A stretch of 64,000 nucleotides of DNA from NCBI GenBank assembly GCA_018389105.1, contig JACATO010000598.1, positions 186,001-250,000 of the forward strand, in the 5' to 3' direction. A program made the position numbers and the translations under genes. Positions 1 to 12,151 of the stretch are shown in pieces. The stretch's first letter is position 1, and every line of letters starts with the position of its first letter. Source of the DNA: Nautilus pompilius. Its lineage: Eukaryota; Mollusca; Cephalopoda; Nautilida; Nautilidae. The notes beneath the pieces are model-generated. The model was not told the origin of the DNA. It searched no databases and saw only the letters and a program-made list of their open reading frames with translations.

Positions 1-3000
1 ACTGACATTAGTTTTTACCTTACTCATCACATACATCAATTGTTATCAAATAACCAATACATTCACATTTATTGCACCATTGAAATAAGGTAGTTCTGAT
101 GTTTAGCTAAGTCACTATTTCTTGTTACCACATATCAGCCTCTCTCAACCATATTTCGTTGGTAGAAATTAGGATGCTGCTTTCCTTAGCCGCCTTCATT
201 CTATAAATGGTTGTTTGCACACCGCTGTGTTTGTAACTCCACATTCTTTTCTGTTGGGAGTAACCAGCTTTGTGAAGGAAAATATTGGATAATCTTTTTT
301 CATATAAAATGTAAATTGTGTGCGCCACTTTTGTCTACCAAACAAAAGCAGTCATTAATAAAGAAATTCTTTAAAAATTATGCAAAAACATAGTATAAGA
401 TAAAAATGATTCCCATTCAAATTAGTAGTATGAACATGATAACATGAATGATATCTTTTTAATAATATATGTTGTCATGGACCTTTAGGTTGTGTTCCTT
501 ACATCTTTAAACTTGCAGTGGCTGGCTAGTATTGAAATGAACAAGCTCGTATATGTCACTAATGAATATCAAAATGGTATGCAGGAATTTTAACAAAATT
601 ATATTTTCAAAAATGATTGATATCCAACAAAAAATAGCTTCACTAAGTACTAACTACAACTGTACACTTACCTTCAAAACTGACTGACAAAGGAAGTAAA
701 CCAATCATCATCCATGGCTGAACATGGTACATCATATCTAGAGGATTGTGTAAACCTAGGAAAGAAAGATGTACGATTTGCAGTAATTAAATACATATGC
801 AAATGTCTATGCTACAGCATAACGCCATCATTTTTTCTTCTTTTAGACAGAGCAACACAGGAAGGTGTTACATCAATTAAAATGTTTTATATAATAATAT
901 ACTTTAAAAATTATAAACTTATTTGTATTAGTTATTCAGAGATCAATAACAAACACAAGAAATTAGATTTCATCAAGAATAAATTACATAATTTTTCTCA
1001 TTTTCTGTCATATTCATTTACTTATGCATGAAAAAAGTAACAAGTTTTAAATAAGCACATTTATCCGATAGAATCATAAACATACTGTTAAATGGTAATA
1101 AATTGAACATTGCTATGTAAATGGAGCAAAATATTTCTCATTTAAATGGATCACAGTGATTTCCTTATTACTACGAAATGACAAAGTTGAAAAAAGAAAG
1201 CCACCAGCATGTCACGAGAGAGAGAGCTGTTTTGGGGAGTTTACCATTTAAACTTCAAACTGAACATCCACCAAAATTTGGTTGGAATGTTGTCATAGAA
1301 CTGAAAGAGTTGTAGAGATTTAGTTTTTGTAAAAGAAGAAAAGTTGGAGGAGAAAAACTATTTTATCTTTAGATAGCTCATGCTAGTGAAACAGAAAGCT
1401 GCAGATAAAGGTTTGTATCTTGATCCTGGTAGTGGTTTATACAGAAAAATGGATATTCACTTAATGGTACTTGTAAATAGGACGAACATTTAGATCTGTT
1501 GATGCCAATAAATGGATTATTAAATGGAAAGACTAACAAACTTTGATGTAGAGAAATATGCTAGATACTTTCCTAATAACCAAACAAAAAAGGTAGTAGT
1601 AAATATAAATTTAGTTTAAAATGTTTATTATTTTGATTATGCTGATTTATTATTTTTTTAGAAGTTACATATGAAATTCAAAGTATAGTGTATTGTAATA
1701 AAATAAAGTTAAACTAATCATTTTTTAGAAAATGATCCAAAATTATGAAGATTTAATAAAGTGAAAAGAAAAAAAAATACATTAAAATTATTTGTTTAAC
1801 ATTGTTATTTCTGTCTCCATGTGGTGTTACATTTGTCTATTTTTCTCTCCACTTATAGTTATATCTGGGTTAATATACCTTACAGTAACTAAATCATCAT
1901 GCAAAATGAAGATATAAACTAAGTTACCTTTTCCTTAAATAATTAATGTAAGAAGGAACTACAAAAGTTTCTATTTAATTATAAGAATTAAATTAAAATA
2001 AGTGTGGTTTTAATCAGAAAGATAATTCATTAATATCTTCTAGTTTGTTTAAACTTTTAAAAATGAGATGGTTCAAGTTATAATATTAATAACCTCTTAT
2101 ACTAAATTGTTTTGTTAGAATTAACAACTTTTCACAATACAGTAAAAGCTAAAGGATGCACAAGTTAAGTTATGATAGTGATACTGCATGTTTAATTTAA
2201 ACTTTAGAAAAAATAAAATTATTTGTTGGATTTACAATATTTATAATAAAGATGCAACAATTAAGTAGTATGAGAAGTAAATCTTATCTATTATATCTAA
2301 CATAATTTAGATGCTGCTAATAAATCTTATGTAGATAATGGAGTAAACAGCAATCATTTCACAGGTAAAATGAATTTTGTTAAAATATATAATCTAGTGT
2401 TCTAACTAATAATTGTGATACAACAACTAAGTATGATGATTGTTTTAGCATCATTTGCTAAACTGACACCAAGTAAAAAAAATATTACAAATCCAGCTTC
2501 ACCAACATTTGGATCAAAGTCTGCAAGTTATAATTTTCTTAATCAAGTAAATGGCATTGTTGCGGTTTATTCCCTGTTATGAAATATTTTTTCTTATATC
2601 AAACATATAAATGCAAACAGAAAACAATTTTAATCATTTAGCTTGAAACCAAAAAAAGAGAAAAGTGAGGCTCACAAGGAAAGGCCCTACTAGAATTCTT
2701 CATTTCTGGTTATGGAGGAGAAACCAATATAACCAGCTGAAGAAGAAAACTTGTCAAGGGAGGTATGTGAAACTAAGCCAGTCCCTTCTACAAATCAGAC
2801 TCAGGCCTTAAACCAACACTTTTTGTGGCTTTGAGAATTAGGTGGCAGTTTCTGAAGTCTGTAGAGAGAATCCACATAATGATAACGGGGTCTGCATAAG
2901 AAAAAAATCAATTTCAACAAATGGGTAGTTATCGATGTAGTAAGATGTGCACTAGCCAACTTGAAGTAAAAAATTATCTGATAAAATTAATAATTCCAAT

Positions 3001-3379
3001 AATCAACAGATATAGTAACCAATGACTCTCGGCTCTTTTCCTGCCAGTCTTTATGATTAGTTCTATTACTATTCCAACTTTGTTCAGTCAAATTTGACTT
3101 ACTACAAGACAACTGTTTATAGAATTTTCTTATCCTACATAATATACAAAATAAATGGCACTAAAAAAAATTATCAATGAATAGTGTATATGCATACACA
3201 ATGTCAACTCTTGATTATCCATGGTACCCCATCCCACCCTGAATAAAGCAAAAACGCATAATACAAAACAATGTAAATTAGGCTATAAGAACACTTATCA
3301 TATTTACCACTGAAAACGTTTTACGTAGTAATCAGTCTATCAGTGAAACAAAAAAGGGGAGGAGGAAAGGCAAACTAGC
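1..3379. other. AT-rich noncoding DNA, no gene recognised
   Basis: No exon-like or transposase-like reading frame is recognisable on either strand. Open frames here are short and of low complexity. If the SLC35C2-like gene continues leftwards, as its truncated exon set implies, this stretch is part of its next intron. The only local texture is runs of A/T and a short GA run near 1214-1228. Confidence 0.5.
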
Positions 3380-4060
3380 TTGTCACACATCAGAGTCCCT
3401 TGTCCTCCTTAGTCGTGCAGTCACTTTGTAAATTGCATCCACAACTGTTAGCTTCTTCCATAATTATTTTAAGTGGTTTCCTTCATCCACAAGCTTTTCT
3501 CAAGAATCCCTCTCAGTAATGTCTCTCCATACATGCTATCACCAGCTGGTCCATAGGCCACACGTTCAGGGGCAAATATTTCACAAAAATGTTGCCATTG
3601 CCATCTTCAAATTGTAACACACTTTTTGGGATAGGAGGAGGGCACACTGTCCAATGGCAAAAGTTTTTTTTTTTTTTGGCAAGACCTTTTGATTGAGAGC
3701 GTTCTTTGAAGATAGCATGGTCCATGTATGCTTCTTTATTGTAAAAGTAATCTACTGGTATATTTGATAGTTTTTTTAAAGTAGATTCTGCTTTACCAAT
3801 CTCACAAAGTTTGAGAGAATTGGTCCAGCTTTTCTAGACTAGATTTGTCGTCAGGAGCATGTCATCTGTTTTCAAATGCTGAACTCCTCATCAACAAACA
3901 TTCCAATACAGTCTCCACACAGTGTGTATCTGCTCTGACAGTTTTTGCTCTTCTGAAAATCTTCACAAAAATCAGCAGCAGGTGGCTGATCCATACTTAA
4001 CTTTTTACCGTAAATGCTCTCTCTCTCTCTCAAACACCATTCCACTGTTTAAATCATGTA
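3380..4060 (-). pseudogene. pogo/Tigger-like transposase fragment, decayed
   Basis: Read on the minus strand, the piece around 3740-3790 resembles the Tigger motif before the second catalytic Asp (NIPVDYFYNKEAYMDHAIF). About 3530-3610 gives KYLPLNVWPMDQLVIACMER, which matches the family's LPPN...QPMDQGVIA block carrying the third catalytic Asp. The following residues (RKACG, then a leucine/basic stretch) continue the family pattern past a stop. Frame changes and stops run throughout, and a poly-A/T tract interrupts the middle at 3666-3679. The N-terminal DNA-binding domains are not visible and no terminal inverted repeat was found, so this is a truncated relic. The family call rests on short motifs only. 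Confidence 0.5.
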
Positions 4061-4354
4061 AGCCAGTCCATTGAACTATTGCAGCACTGTTGACCAGTTC
4101 ATCGGCTTGATTTATGTTCAGATAAACCACTTGATGAATCTGAACTACTTGTGCACACAATCAATTGTTCCTTTATCTGCTCACCAATTGTATACTTTTC
4201 TTGAATCTTTAGATGCTTATTTATTAATATTAAGAAAAAAATAGTGGTTGTAATTAAACAAACAGAAAAAAACACTTAGAACCTTCTATTTGCAATGACA
4301 GCAGACAGGTTGTAGTGGTAGGTTGAGTTTCATTTCAATTATAAAGTGTGATAT

Positions 4355-4425
4355 AGGTGGAGGCAGTAGCATAGACAAGGGGAAGGGTTTAGGGGTTCAA
4401 ACCCCCTCCCCTTGAATCTTGCTGG
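4355..4425. repeat. GC-rich hairpin repeat end with B-box-like core
   Basis: This short G/C-rich island in AT-rich DNA has a run of G (aaggggaagggtttagggg) facing a complementary C run (aaaccccctccccttg), with GGTTCAAACCCC between them. The inverted halves can form a stem. GGTTCAAACC resembles a Pol III B box, and TAGCATAGACAAGG about 40 bases upstream resembles a weak A box. It could be the head of a tRNA-derived SINE or the terminus of a DNA element; I cannot decide which. Confidence 0.35.
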
Positions 4426-4440
4426 GCAGATTTGTCAACT

Positions 4441-5873
4441 TTTATAATCAATATTTAAATATAAGCAGTGTTCAACAGCTTAAAAATTTTTTAAATAACA
4501 TATTGTTAAAAGGAGATCTGTATGAACGATATTAAGATTAAATACTGGCAGATCTAAAATCAATCCAAACAGAAGCTAAGAACAGATGTTATAAACGTTT
4601 ACTTTATTGGGCACTCATTTGAAAGGGGCTGTCCAATTGATACTGTTTTTGGTAACTATTTGGTACTTCGGTGTTCTACGACCTTTCAGTGACCGAGGTC
4701 AAACAGGTCTTGGTTATTGAAGGCGAACAGAGATTTTACAAATTCTAGGTTACTTAAAATTTCTGTTATCTGTAACTTACAACTTAAATTGATAACATCT
4801 CCCAGAATCTGGTTCCAGCCCCAATTTTTGTTGATCTTAAGACAGCCAGAACAACTTGAATCAAATAAGTCCCTAGTCTAACAACATTTAGCTTTATTGA
4901 ATATCACCGAGAAAAAACTCCAGATATCAAAATTATTAAAGAGTTAGTCAAACGTCAAGAAATTTTTTTTCAGTAATGAATTTATTTTTATCATTTTTTA
5001 AAAGATAAAGTTATGATCATAAATAAAAAAAAATTGCTTATATACTTGTCTTTTTCTTATACTTTTTAAGATAATTTGCCATTGGAACTGACACTAATTT
5101 GATGATAAATTATATTGAAACATTTTAACAAATAAAGTGTCTAACATGGCATAATATTGCTCTCTATAATCTACATCAGAGACCTTCATAGGTATGGGCT
5201 TAACATTTTATTTTCTTAACGGGTTATGTACTAAACTAGTTACGGAGTGCTATAGCAAAATGGCTCACTTTTTGTGCCATAAAACCTGGAAATAGTATGG
5301 CAAGATGATTAAAACAGATGTCTGCACTAATCTCATTACTCAGTGACATTAGGTATTTTGCATGGCACTCCCTATATTGTAGCATTTGACTGCTACTTGT
5401 AACTATTGTGCAGCCCCAGTCAACTGTGTTTAAGGAGAACCATGGCACGTAGGTAGCCAGCCGAATATACGGGGTCAACCCACAGATTGAATACTCGATA
5501 TCAGATGTGAACAAAGTGCTTCAATACCTAGAAATAGTGGGATGACATGGGCCTTAATGATTAAAACTGTTTTAAATAATTCAATGACCATGTAAATTTA
5601 AAAACAGTTCCGGGTTAGATTGGGCTTTTGTAAATGTAAACGGACGGGTATGAACTCGTGTATAAAAATATGGGCCAGGCCTGGGATCAGCACTTTAAGA
5701 ATGGCCTACGCAAGTTTTCAAACCCACATGCGCACATGCTCTTTTCACATTCATGAAGCTGAACAGATTAATATAATTGTGAAATGAGAGATACATATCG
5801 TTATATCTCTGTGCATGCATTTACTGTTTGATTACATTTGTGTACGATTATGATATATATACACACACACACA
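4441..5873. other. noncoding DNA, no gene recognised
   Basis: The longest open frame is about 92 codons on the minus strand (5236-5514). It has no recognisable family motif, flanking splice sites or coding texture. A TA/CA microsatellite at about 5851-5875 adjoins the next element. Confidence 0.45.
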
Positions 5874-6970
5874 CAGTCATACCTCGTGCATTCGCATTTC
5901 TGGATTTGCGAAATCCTCGAAAAACCCTGCAGAAGGGTTTGTTTAATTTTTGAAGTAATTTATAAGTTTTCATGCTTTTAAGTGTAAAATCGGTAAGAAA
6001 AATTTTGTTAATGAAAATTCTACTCTTTTTTGGGGGAAAGTTAAAGACATACAAGAAATCAGTTAAGAAATTCCTTCGAAAAAGCTTCGCTTTCTTATGG
6101 AAATGTTCCTTTTTATGTAAAGTACTGTACTGTACCTTTGGAATGCTAATGGTTACATAATTATTAGAAAATACTGTAGTTAATTAACATTTATTTACTA
6201 TTACAAAATAGTAAATGTAAATTCAACACAAAAATTATAAATTTTCTGCTAGTGTTCATAGCAAATGCATACTGTATCGAGTTTGGGCGATGACGTAGGC
6301 TCCATGACGGCACGCATGAACCCCTACCCAAAGCAGCCCCAGCAGAAGAGTCTCCTCTACCTGAAGAGGGGGACTCTGAGGAGCTGTAACTCCTCAAGTA
6401 CGCTGTGCAGTTATTTTCATTATTTTCACCGTACTGCACAGCTAATTCATCATCATTATCTTCCATGAATATTCTACGTACAGATGTACGTTTTCTTTAT
6501 TTTATTGAATTGTACCTTTGTTATAGGACTTCTGTGACATATGAAGTTTATCTAGTTTATCTTCCTGACAATGACAAAGAAAACGTCAGTCATTAAGTTT
6601 ACAGTCCCATTCGTTACTTAGTTTTTACCTTACCGTGAGTGCAAAAGAAAATGGCTGCCAATGAATTAGTATAGGGGTAACATTAGTATACCGTACTGTA
6701 AATGCGCTAGTGTGGCAAATACCCATTAGGCGATACTGTACTCTATTTTTACGTCAACCATTTATTTCTTTTTTTAAGGGTAATGTATTAAGCTAACTTT
6801 AAAATGAAATTAAAGTGCTTTGGGAGCATGATTTGGGTCATATTTAGGGTTTAAACCCTAGAAATAAGCATTTATTAGCATATTTAATGACTTGTACCAA
6901 ACATTCACGATTCCTCCTGATCCGCGACGGGTTCTGGAACCTAACCTCGCGAATGTTCGAGGTATTACTG
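5874..6970. mobile_element. non-autonomous Tigger-like element with TIRs
   Basis: The left end reads CAGTCATACCTCGTGCATTCG. The right end, reverse-complemented, reads CAGTAATACCTCGAACATTCG, so the inverted repeats match at about 17 of 21 positions and carry the CAG...ACCTCG signature of Tigger-class pogo elements. The right end is followed by TA, as expected for a pogo target duplication. The left flank is CA from an expanded CA microsatellite. A minus-strand frame at 6191-6466 begins with an acidic stretch (MEDNDDELAVQYGENNENN) like the tail of a Tigger transposase, but no catalytic core remains. I infer an internally deleted, non-autonomous copy. Confidence 0.65.
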
Positions 6971-7419
6971 TATTTATATATTGGAATTGACAACAGATAC
7001 TGAATCTTATTTTACCCCTCCAGTTGAGAAAATATGCTACTGGGTGGAGATATTCTAAAAAAGTAAAACCAGCAAATGCATGTAATGAAAAGTCAATTTC
7101 ACTGTTGACTGCATCACTAGTATGATAAAAATTGGCACAGGTTTCTAGAAAGGCCAGTTCACGAGCTTCTTTTTTTTTTTTTTTTGGTGTTGTGCGGTGT
7201 TTAGGGGTGTGTTTGTTACCCACAATGGCAGTAGCTTTTTTTTTTTTTTTAGCATGACATAGTTAATCTGGTTAGTGAGTAATTGAGATTTTTCTAAACT
7301 TACTGAATTACAGGGCTTAACTTTCACATTTCTGTCAAATGGAAGATTCACAAAAATCAAGACGATACTATAAAGGTACTTTTTAGCCCCTGCTTCGAAA
7401 GCCCATGCAGTTTGCATAC

Positions 7420-7588
7420 CTGCACTTTTTCGTTGTGACACAATCTGGGCCAGGGTCCACCTCAGTCCAGATAAAAATGCTGCTGACATCACCATCAAAA
7501 ATCCCACCAGTTTGAACTGTGTGGAATGGTATGTAAACATAAAAAGGCCTCCCGATATAAAAATCACCACCAAAATAAGAGAATATTT
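7420..7588 (-). CDS. SLC35C2: SLC35C2-like transporter, exon 5 of those seen
   Basis: The exon is read from 7588 down to 7420 and encodes 56 residues plus one base. It begins KYSLILVVIFISGGLFMFTY and later contains GLRWTLAQIVSQRKSAG. GGLFMFTY.STQF and (S/G)G(L/I)RWTL are hallmark blocks of SLC35C2, a multi-pass nucleotide-sugar/triose-phosphate translocator family protein of the Golgi and early secretory pathway, linked in mammals to fucosylation of Notch. The acceptor is tttcag and the donor CAG|GTATGC. Entry phase 0 joins the previous exon's exit and exit phase is 1. The following exon, expected to start like the vertebrate LGLQNPIDTM block, was not found at lower coordinates. The frame reads on into intron, so apparent extra residues there are not coding. 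Confidence 0.87.
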
Positions 7589-9247
7589 CTGAAATTAAAA
7601 AAATTAACTAAATATAGAGTTCATGAAAAGTAACACTCTGTATCATCTAGAATTATTTTAATTTCCAAATAATACAAGAAAAAATTAATTGTTAAAATAA
7701 TGGGACATTCATTACTGAAAGACAAAACTAAATTTTAAAAATTTTATTTCAGTCAGTGATATAATTTTTTTTCTAATCATGAGTGTGAACATACATAATA
7801 TTCCTCTCCACCACAGCTTTAATATGTAGTTTCTAAAGTCTTAAGGAAAGAGAAATCACAAGTGATTACATATTTTTTTTTGTTGCAAAGACGATAAAAC
7901 TATGTAGTGCTTCACCATATTAACTTGGCCACTCAAATGGACGTATCTAATAAAAATTTACATATTTCAGATGTAATTATGTATCTACTATACAGCGAAA
8001 TAGGATGATAACCAGTCAGCACAATATGCCAAAAATGTGCAGATGCTGCAATATTTTTCTGTTTATTTGGTCACATTATAGGCTGTTCAGTATTCAGCCT
8101 ATCAATGAAAGATTGCCAAAAATCCCAGCATTTCTATGGATCTGCAATTAATATTACCACAAAGTTCACTAATGTAGCAAAGCAACCTGGAAAGCTTTCA
8201 ACAGTGACACCATAATAAAAGTGTGCTGCCATTACTTGCATTCACCATCAAGATTCTCCTGCTGACATCACCCAGGCAAAAAAAAATGAGCTGAAGAACA
8301 GTCCAAAATCATTTACAATGACTAGGCTATAGAAGGTATGTAGTACATTTAAAAAAAACAAACATTAGGTCTAATACGAATAAAATGCTTTAGAAGATCT
8401 ATTCAGGAAAATCTGAGTATTGGCAATGTGTACTTTTCTCTAAGCAGTCCAGGTTACAGCAGTTCATGTCTTGGTTTGAAGATCTACATCCTGTACCTCT
8501 AATGGCCACAGTTTGGGGAAAAAGTCAAGGCACCAGAATTCTTTGTTAGAAACCCAAAAACCCAGATCATCATCTGGATTGTCAACTTTGAGCAACTTGT
8601 CCATGTCCTACCAACTCATTCAAGGTCTAACAAAGAATTTTACTCTACTGCTTGTCTTTATTTTCTGTTTATGCAACAAACTAAGATATCACAATAATTA
8701 CAGTTGGTCAAATTATTATGGCAAAGCAATGTATATATCACTGATTGACCATTTAAAAAATTGTTTTTCATACATAAAAACACTGTACTTTTTAAAAGCT
8801 TTACTCATAGTTGGGTAAATTTAAATGGAAATGGGTATAATCAGTTTCCTTCCTTCTGGCAGATATAGCAGTTAAAAATAATTATCAATATGCAACAAAA
8901 AGCAGGCATTGAGAACGTGTTTGCCTGTTTTCCAGGTCAACCTTGACATGAAGCCTTTTGTGATACTGACAAATGAAACAGAACAGAATAAAAGATGGCA
9001 CCAGAAAGAGCAATGAAATAAATTAGTTGGGTATGAACTGATAGAGTTTTGTTAAAATAGGGCAAGTAAATTCTTCAGAGCTGGTCTAGTCCAACTCCAT
9101 TTAGCTCTGAAAACCTGGAATTTCTTTTCAAGGCATCCACTAGCTGACAAATGGACCCAATCACTTAAGTACAGTATTCAGGCCAACCGAAAGATTAATG
9201 AAAAGGTGCTTAAAAAAATAATAATAATGAGAATGCTGTATACTTAC
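7589..9247 (-). other. intron of the SLC35C2-like gene (1.66 kb)
   Basis: The intron is bounded by GTAAGTA at its 5' side (9247 downwards) and tttcag at its 3' side (7589 upwards). No repeat or RNA gene was recognised. A plus-strand open frame at 8513-8818 lacks motifs and appears fortuitous. Confidence 0.7.
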
Positions 9248-9320
9248 AAACTTTTCAAGTTCAAACAATACAGAAAACATTAAAATAAATAGGATTGCTG
9301 TTGATTTGCACATAGTGTAC
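9248..9320 (-). CDS. SLC35C2: SLC35C2-like transporter, exon 4 of those seen
   Basis: This 73-base exon has its first base completing a Leu codon begun in the previous exon, followed by 24 codons beginning YTMCKSTAILFILMFSVLFE and ending LEKF. It matches the conserved YTMTKSSAVLFILIFSL-type block of SLC35C2, which includes the KS.A substrate-path motif typical of this transporter family and one membrane span. The acceptor is atatag|G and the donor TTT|GTAAGTA, both canonical. Entry phase 2 and exit phase 0 fit both neighbours. No stop or frameshift is present. Confidence 0.88.
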
Positions 9321-12087
9321 CTATATATATAAAAAAAAGATAGCAATTAAAAGTCTGTGGCAGTTCTCTTAAATCATTAAATACTTTCACAAAAATTCCA
9401 AACCTTTGAAACTGTCTACTACTAACAATTTTATTAACACCACCTTCTAAAATAATTTTTATCTAACTATACATTAAAATTCCATAACTTCAATAAGTTA
9501 ATCCATTCAGATTGAGCACAATTGTAGTCTATTTATATTGAAAATTTGTATGTAAATGAAAAAAATAATAAAAAAAACCTTGTTCAAAAATACAACTAAA
9601 GATCAAAGGAAAATGCTTCTTACTAGAATACCACAATTTTTTTTTTACATGACAGATAATTTATAATATACTGACAGAATAAAAGTTTTTCTATTGTTTC
9701 TTAATATAACTAACAGGTCATGGAAGCAATACCAGCTTTAGCCACTGTAAAAAAATAGAAACATTTATTTTCAGAATCTTGAATTGTATCATGAAATTTG
9801 CATATAACACTATGGTAAGGGGTGATGTGAAAGGTTCACAATCAAATTTAAATTTTAGAAAATTGGTCACCTAAAAGGTGAATGGTGTAACTGTTTTAGT
9901 CTCAGGAAAGTTATTTTTGTTCATTCATACAACTTATATAACTCCTCAGAGGTTTACATATTATTACAGACATTAATTTAAAGTGTATATGATAAATGAA
10001 AAAGAATATTGAGCATGTTAAAATCTCACTAATAGACATTTAGTTCTGTTATATAATTTGTTAGTTAGATTTATAGCAGTGTGTGTGTGGTCCAGGTAGG
10101 AATCCCTCATTACACTGGTCAACAAGTATTTTTCATCAAGCATATGTCAAGGTGTACTTGTGTAGTTTTTAATGCTGATTTCAAATATACAATTAGTTTT
10201 TTGACATCACGTACAGTTTTCAAGATGAGAAAGTTTTTTGGTTTTAGCTCATGCATTATATAGAAATTCCAATTAACGACGTGCATGCATGTATTTCATT
10301 TACATCATGGAAACATACCTTTAAAATAAACTACATTATTCATTGCTGCATAGTTCAGATGCAATATTTCATCATCTTAAATTAGCCAATCAAGTTTTGT
10401 CTGATGAAATAGGTATTTCAACATCTCAAATTGTCAGTCATAATTGGTCTGATGAAATATTTCATCATCTCAAATTCAATATAAGTATAACCGTTTGTAT
10501 CTATTTCCTTACTTGTTTTACAGTGTTAACAATGTCAAGACTGTGTAGAAATCCTCCTGGTGTGTTTTGTTATGTCTGTGGACAATTTATTGTGAAAGCT
10601 CAAAAACGTACAATAACACCAGAGATCAAGAAGATTTATAAGCTATAATGTTTTTTTTTAAAAAGCTGTACTTCTCCATAATGGTAATTTGAAGCCCTCC
10701 ATTCCTATTGCACATTCTGTTCATCTTCATGAATCATATGAGAATATGGAACTTTTACTTCATGCCATTGCCTATGAAAGATACTCATGGAAAATATGTG
10801 GAGATTTAAAAGTCATTGGAATGTTAATGGGAATGCAGTCAGGTTTCACAAAATACTGTTGTTTCTTGTGTCTATGGGATAGTCGGGCAACTGACAGACA
10901 TTATTCGGAATCAAACTGGCAGACAAGAACATCATACCAGCCAGGACAGTCTAGCATCAAGAATACACCTCTTGTAGATCCATGTAATGTCCTATTGCCT
11001 CCTTTGCACATAAAGCTTGGACTGATGAAACAGTTTGTAAAGACACTAGGGAAGAGAAATGCCAGAGGGTTTGAGTATATTGTAGAAAAGTTTCCCAAAA
11101 TCACACAGGTGAAGTTGAAAGAGGGTATCTTTGTCGGACCCCAAATTTGAGAAGTACTCAAAGATGTCAACTTCAAGACAACACTGGATGAACTGGAACT
11201 GCCTGACTGGAATGCTTTCAATTGGATCTGTGAGAATTTCTTGGGCAACAAGAAGGCAATGGACTACAATGATGGCATCAAGAATCTTCTGAAATGTTAC
11301 TCAGCAATGGGTTGTCGCATGTCACTGAAAGTTCACTTCTTGGACTCCCATCTGAATTTCTTCGCAGATAACCTTGGAGCAGTGTCTGATGAACATGGTG
11401 AAAGATTTCACCAGGACATTAGTGCTATGGAGAAACGGTACCAAGGCTTCTGGAATGACAGTATGCTGGACACTTTACCGTGATCAACCAGATCAGGAAC
11501 ACCGCAGGAAATCCAAATCACAACGTTTCTAACTCTGTTGTTCTAACTTTGTCTGTTTTGTCTGACCCATTTTTTTTGTATTCACTCTTTGTAGAATGAT
11601 AGTGATGATTTTTAACTCAATAAACTCATTTACTTTCTAAAAATAATATGTCCTTATTTATTACGTTAATGATTTCATATATACAAATATGTAAATATTT
11701 GCATGTATCTACTGAAAAACTGATACGTGCTGCATACAAATGGAGTGAAATTTTGAAATCAGCATGAAAAATTAGTCTAAAAAAGTTGGTTTGCATTCAT
11801 AATGAGTATAATACATTTAATTTTGTTGACCAGTGTTATCAAAGGATGTGGCTTGTTCGAAGGATCAAAAGAAAATTTACTAGAATTTAAAAGAGCAATT
11901 CTAGTTATCAGGATGAACTCTGAGTACCTGGTTGTTGGTTTAGCAGAAATATAATCAATGTCCAGCAAAATGTATTAAGAATCTGCTGATGGCCAACTTT
12001 ATAGCAGATGGTGGCAAAATGTAATACTTATTTTTTAGATATATATATTGCACTCAAGCCCAAATAGAACCAGTATGAAATACTTAC
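9321..12087 (-). other. intron of the SLC35C2-like gene, with a TE-like insertion
   Basis: This 2.77-kb intron is bounded by TTT|GTAAGTA (12087 downwards) and atatag (9321). It contains a broken plus-strand gene of an unclassified transposon-like family at 10532-11532. A partial local repeat (GTCTGATGAAATA...CATCTCAAATT) occurs at about 10398-10428 and 10446-10478. The rest is AT-rich with no visible feature. Confidence 0.65.
10532..11532 (+). pseudogene. unclassified transposon-like gene (SDEHGERFHQD family), broken
   Basis: This belongs to a large family of unnamed, apparently mobile genes found in many invertebrates. I recognise it by FCYVCG near the N-terminus, FLCLWDSRA in the middle and SDEHGERFHQDI...MEKRYQG near the C-terminus. 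The start ATG at 10532 follows a pyrimidine-rich stretch ending cag. The N-terminal Cys motif (CYVCG) suggests metal binding. After EIKKIYKL (10648) the frame stops and resumes at about 10668 with AVLLHNGN, which in full-length relatives lies far downstream, so I infer an internal deletion of roughly 200 codons. A TGA at 11148-11150 interrupts after FVGPQI. A small deletion near 11468 shifts frame, after which WTLYRDQPDQEHRRKSKSQR runs to TAA at 11530-11532. AATAAA follows at 11619. It lies antisense inside a host intron. Function is unknown. Confidence 0.6.
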
Positions 12088-12151
12088 AAAGAAATTGTGA
12101 TAAATTCAAAACTCCAATTGGATAATCCAATGTCTAGAGCACTGACAATAC
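12088..12151 (-). CDS. SLC35C2: SLC35C2-like transporter, exon 3 of those seen
   Basis: This 64-base exon encodes G-IVSALDIGLSNWSFEFITIS plus two bases. (T/S)ALD(V/I)GLSNWSF is one of the most conserved stretches of SLC35C2 and related TPT-domain transporters. The acceptor is tttacag|GT and the donor TTT|GTAAGTA. Two bases at the start complete the Gly codon split from the previous exon, and two bases at the end are completed by G of the next exon to give Leu. The frame is intact with no stops. Confidence 0.88.

Noticed and set aside
5236..5514. 92-codon minus-strand open frame
   Set aside because: No family motif or splice context. Length is within chance for this many frames.
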